Shown here: positions 33,871 to 42,570 of the stretch, piece by piece
Numbering within the stretch: the first letter of the stretch is position 1
How the letters are laid out: each line of letters starts with the position of its first letter
IMG/VR virus record: IMGVR_UViG_3300037847_001486
Coordinates: 1-44,854 of that record
Source: a virus
Length of the DNA stretch: 44,854 bases
Reading direction: 5' to 3' (one strand)
The notes under the pieces: model-generated
The model's database searches: none
Seen by the model: only the letters and a program-made list of their open reading frames with translations
What the model was told of the DNA's origin: nothing
Program-made: the position numbers and the translations under genes

Positions 33871-34128
33871 TTAAGCTAGTGCTCCTGTAGGGGTCACTGG
33901 CAATGATTCTATGGGGTGTAGAACCTCGTTCCATTTGCTAGCAAGAGCTGCTGCAATTGCATCCTCTAGCTTTACAATATTAGCCGTTGGGTCACCTCCG
34001 TGATTAATAACTACAGAGCCTCCGCCCGCATATGTAATCACTAAAGTATTACTCGACCTTACGATTTTAGCTACACCCTTGGCATTGATTAGCCTGTTAT
34101 TCCCAGGGATTTTAAGATATTTTTCCAT
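33871..34128 (-). CDS. Small structural-type protein, paralogue A (85 aa)
   Basis: First member of a tandem pair (MEKYLKIPGNNRLINAKGVA). About half of its residues are identical to the copy downstream, with the HGGDP turn and LEDAIAAALASKWNEV helix best kept. The leader is duplicated as well: both genes are preceded by TTATGGTAATTAAAAAAATA (+ strand reading). A perfect TATATTTG promoter box lies 36 bases upstream, directly after a terminator. Small beta-rich proteins in this place are probably capsid-associated, but no known function is recognised. Confidence 0.7.
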   Translation of the reverse strand: MEKYLKIPGNNRLINAKGVAKIVRSSNTLVITYAGGGSVVINHGGDPTANIVKLEDAIAAALASKWNEVLHPIESLPVTPTGALA

Positions 34129-34139
34129 GTTTTAAGTTT

Positions 34140-34159
34140 TATGGTAATTAAAAAAATAC
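34140..34159. repeat. Duplicated 20-base leader sequence (copy A)
   Basis: Matches the copy at about 33843-33862 (+ strand TTATGGTAATTAAAAAAATA). It lies between the TATATTTG box and the ATG of the 85-residue gene, so it would be within the transcript leader. Confidence 0.7.
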
Positions 34160-34161
34160 TC

Positions 34162-34171
34162 TGCAAATATA
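34162..34171 (-). promoter_or_regulatory. Promoter box TATATTTG before the small paralogue pair
   Basis: On the - strand TATATTTGCA (34171-34162) fits the Bacteroidetes -7 consensus TAnnTTTG perfectly and begins 9 bases after the preceding terminator's T-tract starts to end. The same decamer precedes the scaffold gene. A matching -33 TTTG is not evident, since that position falls inside the terminator hairpin. Confidence 0.4.
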
Positions 34172-34179
34172 AGCAAAAT

Positions 34180-34202
34180 AAAAAAGGGCCCCTGAGGGCC
34201 CT
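34180..34202 (-). terminator. Intrinsic terminator after the 245-aa gene
   Basis: On the - strand AGGGCCC pairs with GGGCCCT around the loop TCAG, followed by TTTTTATTTT. It lies 44 bases after the stop of the 245-residue gene and immediately before a promoter-like TATATTTG. Confidence 0.9.
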
Positions 34203-34245
34203 CTAAACAATAATTATGAACTTATCTATCGAATCAAATATACGA

Positions 34246-34983
34246 TTACTTTAGTTTATTACCAAGTATTTTTAATACTTCTTCTCCTTCTTCTGTTATC
34301 AAGTATGATAGCACAGCAGACTGAGAGTCCTCACCGTAAGGGACAGTAAGCATTTTCTTTTTATTACCCTCTAGGTTGAAGTACACATCTCTGTTCTTAT
34401 TTCTAAGGCTTAACAGCTTTTGGTCAAACATCTTGGCGACCTTGTCCTGAAGCTCAAGAATAGGATCATTGATTGTCTCTAAGAAAGCTTTTGGGTTTGT
34501 CTTTGCAAATATCATGATATCACGCTTTAGTTCTGCGCTAGTCATAGACTCTGCGTTTCTACCTAAAGAAATTCTAGCAACCTTCTCCATTGTAGACAAA
34601 TCTAAATCTCTTGCAGCCACCATGGCATCTACTTCAAGATTAATTATTTCTACATCAGATTGTGCGTCCTTCTCTAAGTCTACCTCTTCAAACAACCTAC
34701 CATTGCCTGGATGTAGTGACAAGAACTCTTGTAGCACAGGATTAGTTGCAGGAACTCTTAGAAATCCATCTTCAAAGATGATAGGTTCTAAGATAGCATT
34801 GCCATCCTGCTCGTCCTCGAATGGGCTCTTTTGGTTTGAAGAATATCTTAAAGGTCTATTTGTTTTCCCGTCGAAGTGTAGTAACGGAGACCTTTTAGTG
34901 TTGCGCGATGCCAACATAAAACTAAGTGGTGCAGCTTTTGATTTTAGGATATACACCTTATCCTCTAGTACTTTATTTTTCAT
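34246..34983 (-). CDS. Conserved phage structural-region protein (245 aa)
   Basis: Follows the major capsid gene and is bounded by terminators on both sides, so it may be expressed at its own level. The central part (TNPVLQEFLSLHPGNGRLFE, then VDLEKDAQSDVEIINLEVDA and a LKRDIMIFAKTNPKAFLE block) is helical and charged. It is familiar from proteins encoded next to the capsid gene in other Bacteroidetes and freshwater phages, where no function is known to me. Candidate roles are auxiliary capsid or head-completion protein, inferred from position. Confidence 0.7.
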   Translation of the reverse strand: MKNKVLEDKVYILKSKAAPLSFMLASRNTKRSPLLHFDGKTNRPLRYSSNQKSPFEDEQDGNAILEPIIFEDGFLRVPATNPVLQEFLSLHPGNGRLFEEVDLEKDAQSDVEIINLEVDAMVAARDLDLSTMEKVARISLGRNAESMTSAELKRDIMIFAKTNPKAFLETINDPILELQDKVAKMFDQKLLSLRNKNRDVYFNLEGNKKKMLTVPYGEDSQSAVLSYLITEEGEEVLKILGNKLK

Positions 34984-34995
34984 TTGATTTAATTT

Positions 34996-35021
34996 AAAAA
35001 AGCAGGGGCCGAAGCCCCCGC
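34996..35021 (-). terminator. Intrinsic terminator with UUCG loop after the major capsid gene
   Basis: On the - strand GCGGGGGC pairs with GCCCCTGC (one G-T pair) around a TTCG tetraloop, followed by six T residues. It starts 12 bases after the capsid stop codon. The C(UUCG)G loop makes the hairpin very stable and could also protect the capsid mRNA 3' end. Confidence 0.93.
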
Positions 35022-35033
35022 ATTAGTTAAGGA

Positions 35034-36479
35034 TTAGTCCTTGAACATGAAGAAGTTGTTAGCTCCCATTACACATACCGCTCTTTCAGAGAGGAAGTGT
35101 ACTTCCATTGCATCAAGACTAGTTGACATTCCAGCTGCACCCGCTGATCCTGTAATCCAAGTTTTGTATCGTCTGTCTTCTGCTTCAGAAGCGCGATATC
35201 TAACGTGAAGGAATGGACGTGTAGCATTCTTGCCAAGAACTTGATCGTACACAGTGGTAGAGCCAGCAGGGACAAGAAGTCCGTTAACTTTACCAGCAGT
35301 GATTCCGCCTCGGAACTGAGGGTCGTTCAAGTATTTCCAATCAGTCTTATAGAAGTCATACCCTCTACGGAAACCGCTGAATCCAAGATTCAATGCCATT
35401 TGCTCGTCGTTGTCGAACAATCCGTAAGAAGTACCGCCTGCTCCATAAGAGTTCTGAGCAGCAAGCATATCGTCAATGTCGAAAGAAAACTGACGGTTGA
35501 TGAACAACACATTCTCCTCGATAGCACCTTGCTTGTCTAGTCTCTGAATAACAGCGTCAAAGTCAGAAAGGGTAGTTGGGTTACCACCGCTCCAAACATT
35601 TCCTCTAGTCTCTACAGCGTGGAAGATACCTTCAGAACCTTTGCTTCCAACAGGAGCAGCAGCTGAAATAGCACCAGAACCAGCAGCAGCTGGAACGGCT
35701 TCAATCATTGCAGTCTCCATGTAGTCTTCGAAACGAAGTCTAGTTTCGTGCTCTGATTTTAGATACCATAGGTAACCTGTAGCACCGTTCTCAGTTGTAA
35801 CCTCAATCCATCCGATTTGAGCTAAGTCAGAACCGTTAACAGAGTACTTATCTTTTAAGATAATTGGGCTGTTGTCATAGATGTCAGGTGTAGCCTCAAC
35901 AGAGCCAACCATTCCTTCTTGACCTTTAGCAAACTCAGAACCGTAAACAAACAAAGAAACTCTAGCTCCTGATGCTTTGTTTCCAAATGTCTGACCACCA
36001 GCTTCGTAGTATGCAACAGTAACAGTTAGTGTAGCATCACCAATCGCAGATACGCCAGTAATGATTGCTTTGTTAGTGTTAGTTGACCCAGCTGTGTTTT
36101 CAGAAATCATAATAGTCTGACCAACTCTAAGAGCGTGCTCTGCAATCTCAACACCTGTTCTAGGATTGACATCCTCAATCTCTAGAACCGCTGTGGGTTG
36201 CCCTGCCGCTTGATTACTACTTACGTTAGTGTACTTAGGGTGCAGTCTAGTTTGCTCTGACCACTTGATTAAATCAGAATTAGTTGGCATCTCTGCACCA
36301 ACCATTCTTAAAAATGAAGCAACAGTTCTGTTGCCATACCGTTCGAACTCCGCCTCATACGTGTCAGGTAAATACTGACTCAAGAAGTCGAAGTTGGAGA
36401 TGTAGTTACTCGCTAGAGCAACTCTTTCACCACTAGGTTGTAAATCAAACCCAGGAGTGGATAATAATGATCCTGCCAT
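35034..36479 (-). CDS. Major capsid protein
   Basis: Expected to form the icosahedral shell with an HK97 fold. The start (SNYISNFDFLSQYLPDTYEA, then FERYGNRTVASFLRMVGAE and SDLIKWSEQTRLHPKY) matches the capsid protein pattern of crAss-like and related Bacteroidetes podoviruses. The C-terminal RAVCVMGANNFFMFK strand is also usual. Length 481 is within the group range. It lies 6 bases after the scaffold gene and is followed by a strong terminator, which fits high-level, separately ended expression. Confidence 0.85.
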   Translation of the reverse strand: MAGSLLSTPGFDLQPSGERVALASNYISNFDFLSQYLPDTYEAEFERYGNRTVASFLRMVGAEMPTNSDLIKWSEQTRLHPKYTNVSSNQAAGQPTAVLEIEDVNPRTGVEIAEHALRVGQTIMISENTAGSTNTNKAIITGVSAIGDATLTVTVAYYEAGGQTFGNKASGARVSLFVYGSEFAKGQEGMVGSVEATPDIYDNSPIILKDKYSVNGSDLAQIGWIEVTTENGATGYLWYLKSEHETRLRFEDYMETAMIEAVPAAAGSGAISAAAPVGSKGSEGIFHAVETRGNVWSGGNPTTLSDFDAVIQRLDKQGAIEENVLFINRQFSFDIDDMLAAQNSYGAGGTSYGLFDNDEQMALNLGFSGFRRGYDFYKTDWKYLNDPQFRGGITAGKVNGLLVPAGSTTVYDQVLGKNATRPFLHVRYRASEAEDRRYKTWITGSAGAAGMSTSLDAMEVHFLSERAVCVMGANNFFMFKD

Positions 36480-36485
36480 TTTTTC

Positions 36486-37472
36486 CTACTTTTTACTTTT
36501 TATTTTTAAACCTTTACCGGACTGTGTTCCCACAGACCTTACCTTTAAGCCATTGCCTTGATTGAAGTTAGGAGCTTGCCGAGGTTCCATATTAATGTTC
36601 TTGGCTCTCTTAGCATCAGTTTCAATTGCATCAGCTTTCCCTTTTTCGTAGAAGAACTTAGCGAATTTCTCGGGGTTCATTGCTACTGAAAGGGCTTTGT
36701 GATAGCCAACAGGATCATTGAATGTTCCGTCACTACCTAAATACTTACTAATGAAGTTATTCAAATCGGACTGACTCTTTCTTAAATCCTGTGCCTCACC
36801 CGGAGAGTAGCTAAAGTTTTTTTCGCCAATGCTAAAATCAAAACCTTTGAAGTCAGCACCGAACACCTCTTCAGTCTTTTTCAAGAACTGCTTATGGAGT
36901 TCATTGCTTTGAGAATTTTCTTGTGACTTGCGACCCTCCGTTGACTCAACTGGAGTAAGGTATTCTTGCTTTTTGTCGTTAAGATAATCCTTGGCTCTAG
37001 ACAACTCTCTTTTCTTTTCGATTTTGATTTTGTTCATCTGTGACTCAGTCATGGCTTCTTTATCCAAACCAAACTTGTCATTAATCAACAAATCAATATC
37101 GCTAGCATCAAGACCTTTCTCTACATACGTGTAGTACTTCTTTAAGATTTCATCTTCTCCCATAGTATCAACGTCTTTATTAAACTCAATAAAGTCGCTC
37201 ATGCCTCTGCCTGTTTCTTGGTTGAACTTATAATAAGCCAACATCTCTTCAGACATATCAGGAGCAGATTCTCTCTCAGAAACTAAATCGTCTACAGATT
37301 CAATCTCTTTGCTATATCTCTCTTCTACTTGTGAAAGAACTTCTTCTTTTGGCTCCTCTTTTACCTCCTGCACTTCAGCGTTCTTCGCCTCATGCTCCTC
37401 CAAAAGTTTCGCCTCTATTTCTTGTTTAGACTTTTCCTGAGAAACGCCTATGTCTTTTACTCGAATTGCCAT
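36486..37472 (-). CDS. Putative scaffolding protein (328 aa)
   Basis: Encoded between portal and major capsid protein, the standard place for a scaffold. It is highly charged, with Glu/Lys-rich coiled-coil segments (KSKQEIEAKLLEEHEAKN at 14-31, a second around 145-175) and a basic C-terminus rich in Lys and Gly (GKGLKIKSKK) that could contact the capsid shell. No enzymatic motif is seen. The assignment rests on position and composition. A TATATTTGCA promoter-like box lies upstream of its ATG. Confidence 0.75.
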   Translation of the reverse strand: MAIRVKDIGVSQEKSKQEIEAKLLEEHEAKNAEVQEVKEEPKEEVLSQVEERYSKEIESVDDLVSERESAPDMSEEMLAYYKFNQETGRGMSDFIEFNKDVDTMGEDEILKKYYTYVEKGLDASDIDLLINDKFGLDKEAMTESQMNKIKIEKKRELSRAKDYLNDKKQEYLTPVESTEGRKSQENSQSNELHKQFLKKTEEVFGADFKGFDFSIGEKNFSYSPGEAQDLRKSQSDLNNFISKYLGSDGTFNDPVGYHKALSVAMNPEKFAKFFYEKGKADAIETDAKRAKNINMEPRQAPNFNQGNGLKVRSVGTQSGKGLKIKSKK

Positions 37473-37486
37473 TTAATTAAATTTTA

Positions 37487-37496
37487 TGCAAATATA
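37487..37496 (-). promoter_or_regulatory. Promoter box TATATTTG before the scaffold-capsid genes
   Basis: In the 30-base gap after the portal gene, the - strand carries TATATTTGCA (37496-37487), 14 bases before the ATG of the scaffold gene. It matches the Bacteroidetes -7 consensus and is identical to the decamer at 34162-34171. A -33 TTG is not evident. It may give extra transcription of scaffold and capsid genes. Confidence 0.42.
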
Positions 37497-37502
37497 TATA
37501 TT

Positions 37503-39938
37503 TTATCTCGGACCGAATTGACCGAAGTTAAATCCATCTAAGTTATCCTCTGATGATTCAAAGTTGATTGGAGGTAAATCTTTTTTCCTCTGCTCAATAA
37601 GTTTAGATTGTTGAGTGTTCTGTCTATCTATTCTTTTGTCCTTTGCCGTCTCTTTGGCATCTTCTCTTTTAGATAGTCCCTCAACCTCAACATCTTTCAG
37701 TTTCATATTGTAGTTGAACTCTTCAGCCATCAACTGAGACTTGAGTTCTGCTTGCATCTGCATTTTTTCAGCCTCCATCTGCATCTTGGCCTGCTCCTCC
37801 TGCATTCTAAGCTGAGACTCTAACTGCATCTTCTGTGCGGCTATCTGTCCTGCTAGTTGCTGTGACTGCATTTGACCCTGCTGATTCATTTGAATCCTAA
37901 TAATTTCAGGGTTCTGTCTGTTCTTCTCTCTAGCTGCTCTTCTGATTTTAATAACCTGATTGGCTAGCTTAATATTCTTTATCTCTCGAATATCAATGGC
38001 ATCCTCAAGGGTGATGTCTCCAGACCCTAGTGCTATCTGTATGTTCTGCTCTAGCCTAGCTCGGTCCTCCTCGTCAGGAGATATCTCTATAAATATCCCA
38101 AAGTCTCTTAGGTATAGCTCATCTATATCCTCTAACATTGAAACACTGTGCCTTCCTATCTGTAGTATGAACTCCTCTTTAAATGGAGCGTACTCTATAA
38201 TATCAGATACCCTGAGCATTAAGGCCTCAGATAACTTCTTAACCATAAACACGCTACCGTCTAGGATATGTCTAGTGGCTGTGTTAGAATTTAAGGCCGC
38301 TAACTTTTGAACTCCCACGAGTGCGTTGGGGTCAGGCGTTGATCCATCTCTAGCCTCATTCAATCCCGTTACACTTCTTATCATATCTAGATAGTAGTTG
38401 TAACTATTGATTAGCGCAGCCATCTTGCCTTGACCTGAGTGGCCCGTAATAGGTTGAATAGGAACTCTAGCGTTGTTGAAATCTCCATCCTGAGTGTATG
38501 ACCTACCAACAACAGAACCTGTTTGGAAGTATAGCCTCAGTGCATCCTCAGGATTGTATGCCGCTCCCGTCCCCAGATCAACCTCATTGATTCCATCAGC
38601 GTCAATGAACACACCATCAGGAGTCATTCGATTCATAACCTGCTGTAGCTTGAGATGTGTAATCTGAATCAAGTCAGCAAAGGGAATCATTCTTCTTACC
38701 AAAGACTCTACATTACCCTTGTACATTCTTGGCGCGACAGCAATGTAATTAGGCATGGCATTCTGAGAGGCAGACTTCGGGCGAACCATGTTCTCCATCA
38801 TTCTCCATCTAAGGACAATGTTTGTTCCCATAACCATCACCCCTTCATACCATACGTCAATTGTTTTCTGAACCACTTCAAACCTTCCTTCTTCAACCAT
38901 ATCCTGTGGAGGGTTAAAGTCAGATGGCTTTTCAATCATCTTTACAGCCCCACTGTCTGCAATCTTCTTCTTATACTTGAAGGTATTGGTGGTTTTGTAG
39001 TTAAAGTAAAGAAGCGTTGCCGTGTCTTTTTTGAATACATCATTCTCATAGAACTGTGTTACGTTATAGTAGTCATACCAACTTTGACTATACTGAGAAA
39101 TCTTCTCTAAGTCTTCAGGAAGTAGACTTGGGTCAATCTTGATTAGTTCCGTGATAGGAACAGTCTTCACCTCTCCCCAATAAAAACAATCTTGAAAGTG
39201 TGGGTCTTCAGTGTAGCTGTGTATCACATTTGCAGGATCAACATACTTCACTGTAACTCCATCCCCTGGATTAAACTCGTGCTTCACCACAGCCTTCCCT
39301 AAAACCATAAGGTCGTAGTCTAGTCTTTTTCTTGTGTCGCTGTAGTTGTTGTCTAGCATCAGTGTATTGATAGCCTCTTCAGCTGTCATCTCAACAGCAG
39401 GCTTATAATTCAACTGCATGTAAACAGTCAACTCCTCATCACTCCCTGGGAGTTCATCCTCAGGAATATTGAAGGTGTCTATGCCAAAATCTTCATTAAG
39501 TTGCTCAAGTAATTCTCTAGCGGCCATATCAGCCTCCACCATATCCTTGAACTCGTTACGTCTTTCAGAAGATATAGGATCCTGAGCAAACGCTCTGATG
39601 CCAAAGTATCTATCCGACATACCATTGACTACAATGTCAACAAACTTGGGTATGATTGGCACGGGTGTCCAGTCTAGATTTAGATAGCTTAGGTCGCCAT
39701 CCACAGACATTTCATTCTTATACTTCCCAATAGGCTGTTCACCTCGTGCGTATAATCTTAGTTTATGATATTGACCTAAGTGATTGTAGAACCTGCAAGA
39801 CCCTCCGTCTCTTCTAAACCATTCGTGCTGTATAGCCTGACCAACTTTTAATCCAAATTCAGGAAGAGCCTTTTCTTCATCGCTTACAAATTGACTTGGG
39901 AAAGTTCTCTTTACTATGTTGACATTAACTTCTTTCAT
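37503..39938 (-). CDS. Portal protein (811 aa)
   Basis: Forms the dodecameric DNA channel at the capsid vertex. It lies directly after large terminase with a 4-base overlap and shows features of crAss-like/marine portals: YHKLRLYARGEQPIGKYKN, then SYLNLDWTPVPIIPKFVDIV, and a long helical C-terminal region. The last 170 residues are rich in Gln and Met (IQMNQQGQMQSQQLAGQIAA), a flexible coiled-coil tail likely lining the inside of the head. Length 811 is typical for this group. No frameshift or truncation is seen. Confidence 0.85.
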   Translation of the reverse strand: MKEVNVNIVKRTFPSQFVSDEEKALPEFGLKVGQAIQHEWFRRDGGSCRFYNHLGQYHKLRLYARGEQPIGKYKNEMSVDGDLSYLNLDWTPVPIIPKFVDIVVNGMSDRYFGIRAFAQDPISSERRNEFKDMVEADMAARELLEQLNEDFGIDTFNIPEDELPGSDEELTVYMQLNYKPAVEMTAEEAINTLMLDNNYSDTRKRLDYDLMVLGKAVVKHEFNPGDGVTVKYVDPANVIHSYTEDPHFQDCFYWGEVKTVPITELIKIDPSLLPEDLEKISQYSQSWYDYYNVTQFYENDVFKKDTATLLYFNYKTTNTFKYKKKIADSGAVKMIEKPSDFNPPQDMVEEGRFEVVQKTIDVWYEGVMVMGTNIVLRWRMMENMVRPKSASQNAMPNYIAVAPRMYKGNVESLVRRMIPFADLIQITHLKLQQVMNRMTPDGVFIDADGINEVDLGTGAAYNPEDALRLYFQTGSVVGRSYTQDGDFNNARVPIQPITGHSGQGKMAALINSYNYYLDMIRSVTGLNEARDGSTPDPNALVGVQKLAALNSNTATRHILDGSVFMVKKLSEALMLRVSDIIEYAPFKEEFILQIGRHSVSMLEDIDELYLRDFGIFIEISPDEEDRARLEQNIQIALGSGDITLEDAIDIREIKNIKLANQVIKIRRAAREKNRQNPEIIRIQMNQQGQMQSQQLAGQIAAQKMQLESQLRMQEEQAKMQMEAEKMQMQAELKSQLMAEEFNYNMKLKDVEVEGLSKREDAKETAKDKRIDRQNTQQSKLIEQRKKDLPPINFESSEDNLDGFNFGQFGPR

Positions 39939-42178
39939 TGGCGTAATCGGCTAGCATTGCCCTTGTTATTATATCTTGCAAATTTAACTGATATTTTTGA
40001 ACTTTGTTTTTGAGGCTGATATATGTGTTTTTGATTAGCCATAATAGCCAACCCTGAACTTATAGACGCATCATACTTTGTTCTGTTGTTCACGTCAAAC
40101 TTCGCCCAATCTAACAAGGTGTTGTTAAAGAACATTCCCCCCATATCTCCGGCATCTCTGAATGTGCCCTCCATATCCAATCCAACATACTTTTCTATGT
40201 AGGACTCTATAGCGGACGCATGAGACTGCTTTACATCCTCAGATGAGTTAGGTATACCCCCGAGCTCTTTCTCGGTCTTAGAGAGCTTGTTAGAGGGCTT
40301 GTCGGGCCTGTTGATGGAGAACGCTCTATATCCTCTGTTCTTGAAATGGTATAGTAATCTCGGCTTATTGTTCTCTACAAGTATTGGCATCCCATAGAAT
40401 ACACAAGCCATAAGCACGTCCTCGAAGAACATCTCTGCCGTCTGAGGTCTAGCTATATACTCTAAGAAGAACTCATTGGTTGGCGCATCATCCATATGCA
40501 TCTTGGTCATCCCGTGAAGTGCGCCATTAGATGATCCTCCGCCAACAGTTCCTGATATGTCGTATGGGTCACAGCCAAACGAGCCTATGTGCTCATTGCC
40601 CGGATACTTCCTTCCGTTCCTCGTAACGACATTGTTCTGTAGGCCTGCATTCGGTAGCCAAGAGACCAAGAACCTTCCGTTTCTGTCAGGACTCCACACC
40701 ACTTTACTATCAGGCCCATCCCTCCAAAAGAACTTGCCTCTGGTGAGCATATGCTCTTGGATCATATTGTCGTTGTAGTCTATCTGCTGATATATCTTAG
40801 TAAGGTTGAATATGGATGACTTACTCTCATCCCTGAAGGCGTGAGACTCTGTCCTAGGAAACTGACGATAGAACTCGTTCATCGCATTACTATCAGACTT
40901 CAAAGACTCAATCTCATTCTTCCAATAGTCAACAGCTCCCGTGTCTATCATTTCTCCGTCCACACCCTCAACCGCTTCATCAGGTGAAGTAAACACAGGC
41001 ATCCCGTGCCTATCTATATACCCCTCGAAGTTCCACTCCATAGGAATGAATAATGAGTATAGGCCGCTCTTAGTTTGTCCATTGGCATTTCTCTTGGACG
41101 GGTTAGAGTCCTCGTATAGTTTCTTGAAGTTATTACCTCCTTTGTTTAGAGCATTACAAGTAGACCCCATCATACATTTACCTATCACTCTACTACCTAA
41201 CCTTAGGCAAGTCTTGGTCACACGCCAGTTGTTCAGGATGTTCTCAGGCTTCTCCCACTTACCACTCTCGTCGTGCACTAGTAATCTTAGTTTCTCACCA
41301 TCGTAACTATTGTCAGCAGTGTTCTTCCAGTCTATAGTAGTGTCTAGACCATCTATATCATCGTCACCAATTTGGTGCATATTCTTCTTAGTAATCTTAG
41401 ACGCTGGAACACGATAGGCTAACTCAGTCTTAGGTCTGTCCATACCATCCTGAATAGGCTTGAAGAAGAACGGGTAGTTATTTGATATTGGCACAATCTT
41501 ATCTACGAACAGTTTCTTAGCGTCGTTACCTGTCTTAGATAGAACACCTAACCTAGAGTCCTTGGCTAGCGTAGCCATATTAACAGACTCTGATGCGCCC
41601 ATAAACGAAAATCCTGAACGTCTAATCTTCAGGTAGCACATGCCGAAGCATCTCTTATCTGCCTTGCACGCCTCCCAAAAGATGTAGAATATTCTGTTAG
41701 CCTCTCTATAGTCAGGGTATCCAACATCAATCTTAGTCCACTGCAAATACATGTAGTGTGATCCTGTAATATATGTTGGAGTGTCAGCGTTATAAAACCA
41801 AAACCCGTGCTCCCTTCTATCAAACTCCCTCTCTATATAATCAACCCAAGAGTCCTTAAAGTCCGAAGACATATCATTCCATTGGAATATAGTCTTGATT
41901 CTTTTTAACTGACGAGGGTATTCCTCTCTCTCCCAATATTGTTCTCTTTGGTTGTTAGACCTTTTAAATACATTCCTAGGCTTTGCAGGAAGGCCCACCT
42001 TCAGGCCATTGATATTGTATACCTCTCCTAACGTCCCATTCCTAGATATTACAACAAGATTATATTTCGCATCATACCCATACGTCCACGACTTAGACTT
42101 GTTCTTCTTAACTAGAACAGCCTTTGGTATGTAGTCGTTTACTACTTCGTATAATTTATTTTGACTTTCGCTCTGCAA
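39935..42178 (-). CDS. Terminase large subunit (TerL)
   Basis: The DNA packaging motor: ATPase plus nuclease. The Walker A-like segment is IRRSGFSFMG (185-194), a deviant P-loop as known from crAss-like terminases. Walker B is LLVHDESGKW (299-308, Asp303 and Glu304). The nuclease region begins at FGCDPYDI (534-541, Asp537), with further acidic residues in the C-terminal third. Length 747 is on the long side. It overlaps the portal gene by 4 bases and the small upstream gene by 23 bases. Confidence 0.9.
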   Translation of the reverse strand: MQSESQNKLYEVVNDYIPKAVLVKKNKSKSWTYGYDAKYNLVVISRNGTLGEVYNINGLKVGLPAKPRNVFKRSNNQREQYWEREEYPRQLKRIKTIFQWNDMSSDFKDSWVDYIEREFDRREHGFWFYNADTPTYITGSHYMYLQWTKIDVGYPDYREANRIFYIFWEACKADKRCFGMCYLKIRRSGFSFMGASESVNMATLAKDSRLGVLSKTGNDAKKLFVDKIVPISNNYPFFFKPIQDGMDRPKTELAYRVPASKITKKNMHQIGDDDIDGLDTTIDWKNTADNSYDGEKLRLLVHDESGKWEKPENILNNWRVTKTCLRLGSRVIGKCMMGSTCNALNKGGNNFKKLYEDSNPSKRNANGQTKSGLYSLFIPMEWNFEGYIDRHGMPVFTSPDEAVEGVDGEMIDTGAVDYWKNEIESLKSDSNAMNEFYRQFPRTESHAFRDESKSSIFNLTKIYQQIDYNDNMIQEHMLTRGKFFWRDGPDSKVVWSPDRNGRFLVSWLPNAGLQNNVVTRNGRKYPGNEHIGSFGCDPYDISGTVGGGSSNGALHGMTKMHMDDAPTNEFFLEYIARPQTAEMFFEDVLMACVFYGMPILVENNKPRLLYHFKNRGYRAFSINRPDKPSNKLSKTEKELGGIPNSSEDVKQSHASAIESYIEKYVGLDMEGTFRDAGDMGGMFFNNTLLDWAKFDVNNRTKYDASISSGLAIMANQKHIYQPQKQSSKISVKFARYNNKGNASRLRQ

Positions 42179-42473
42179 ATCCTTTGAATGAAGTGTTCTT
42201 ATTTGAAGTGGCTAGCGTCTCCTTCTCTGCTTCAATTCTTGATAGTATCTCGAACGCATCGAATATGGCTAGCTTCTTTGTAGCGGCAGCATTCTTGAGC
42301 CTGTCAGCAGCGAGCTCGTCCTCAGGGTCAGGCTTTATTATCTCCTCTTGAGCAACCTTTATTAATTGATTTACAGCCTTATATCCTGCATCAATAATCT
42401 CTGACTTTATCTTGGAAGTGTTCACTGTACTTTTTGTCCCACCGCCAATCTCTTGTTTTTTCGAATTGCTCAT
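42156..42473 (-). CDS. Putative small terminase-like protein (105 aa)
   Basis: Encoded directly before large terminase and overlapping it by 23 bases, where a small terminase subunit is expected. The protein is helical, with ADRLKNAAATKKLAIFDAFE as its best block and a charged C-terminus. I recall similar small proteins before terminase in marine Bacteroidetes phages. A helix-turn-helix DNA-binding element is not obvious, so the small-subunit role is inferred from position. Its 5' end shares 83 bases with an out-of-frame small gene (42391-42570). Confidence 0.65.
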   Translation of the reverse strand: MSNSKKQEIGGGTKSTVNTSKIKSEIIDAGYKAVNQLIKVAQEEIIKPDPEDELAADRLKNAAATKKLAIFDAFEILSRIEAEKETLATSNKNTSFKGFAERKSK

Positions 42474-42570
42474 ATATCTCTACTGCTTTAGGACATCTCT
42501 GCCATCTGTATTTACTTTTTACCTTTACGAGCTTACATCCGCAACTAAGCCACCTCTCTACTTTTTCCAC
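42391..42570 (-). CDS. Hidden 59-aa Cys-containing protein overlapping the small terminase candidate
   Basis: A frame starting with GTG at 42570, overlapping the end of the previous gene by 13 bases, runs 59 codons to TGA at 42391 and bridges an otherwise empty 84-base gap. The product reads like a real protein: MEKVERWLSCGCKLVKV, then YRWQRCPKAVEIYEQFEK and a KKYSEHF segment. Cys10, Cys12 and Cys26 could form part of a zinc site. The last 83 bases lie out of frame within the 105-residue gene. I recall small phage proteins with RCPxAxxIYxxF patterns. The GTG start and the length make it easy to miss. Confidence 0.6.
   Translation of the reverse strand: MEKVERWLSCGCKLVKVKSKYRWQRCPKAVEIYEQFEKTRDWRWDKKYSEHFQDKVRDY

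Noticed and set aside
34469-34987. Long + strand open frame (172 residues) opposite the 245-residue gene
   Set aside because: Composition is that of an antisense shadow, and it runs against all late transcription.
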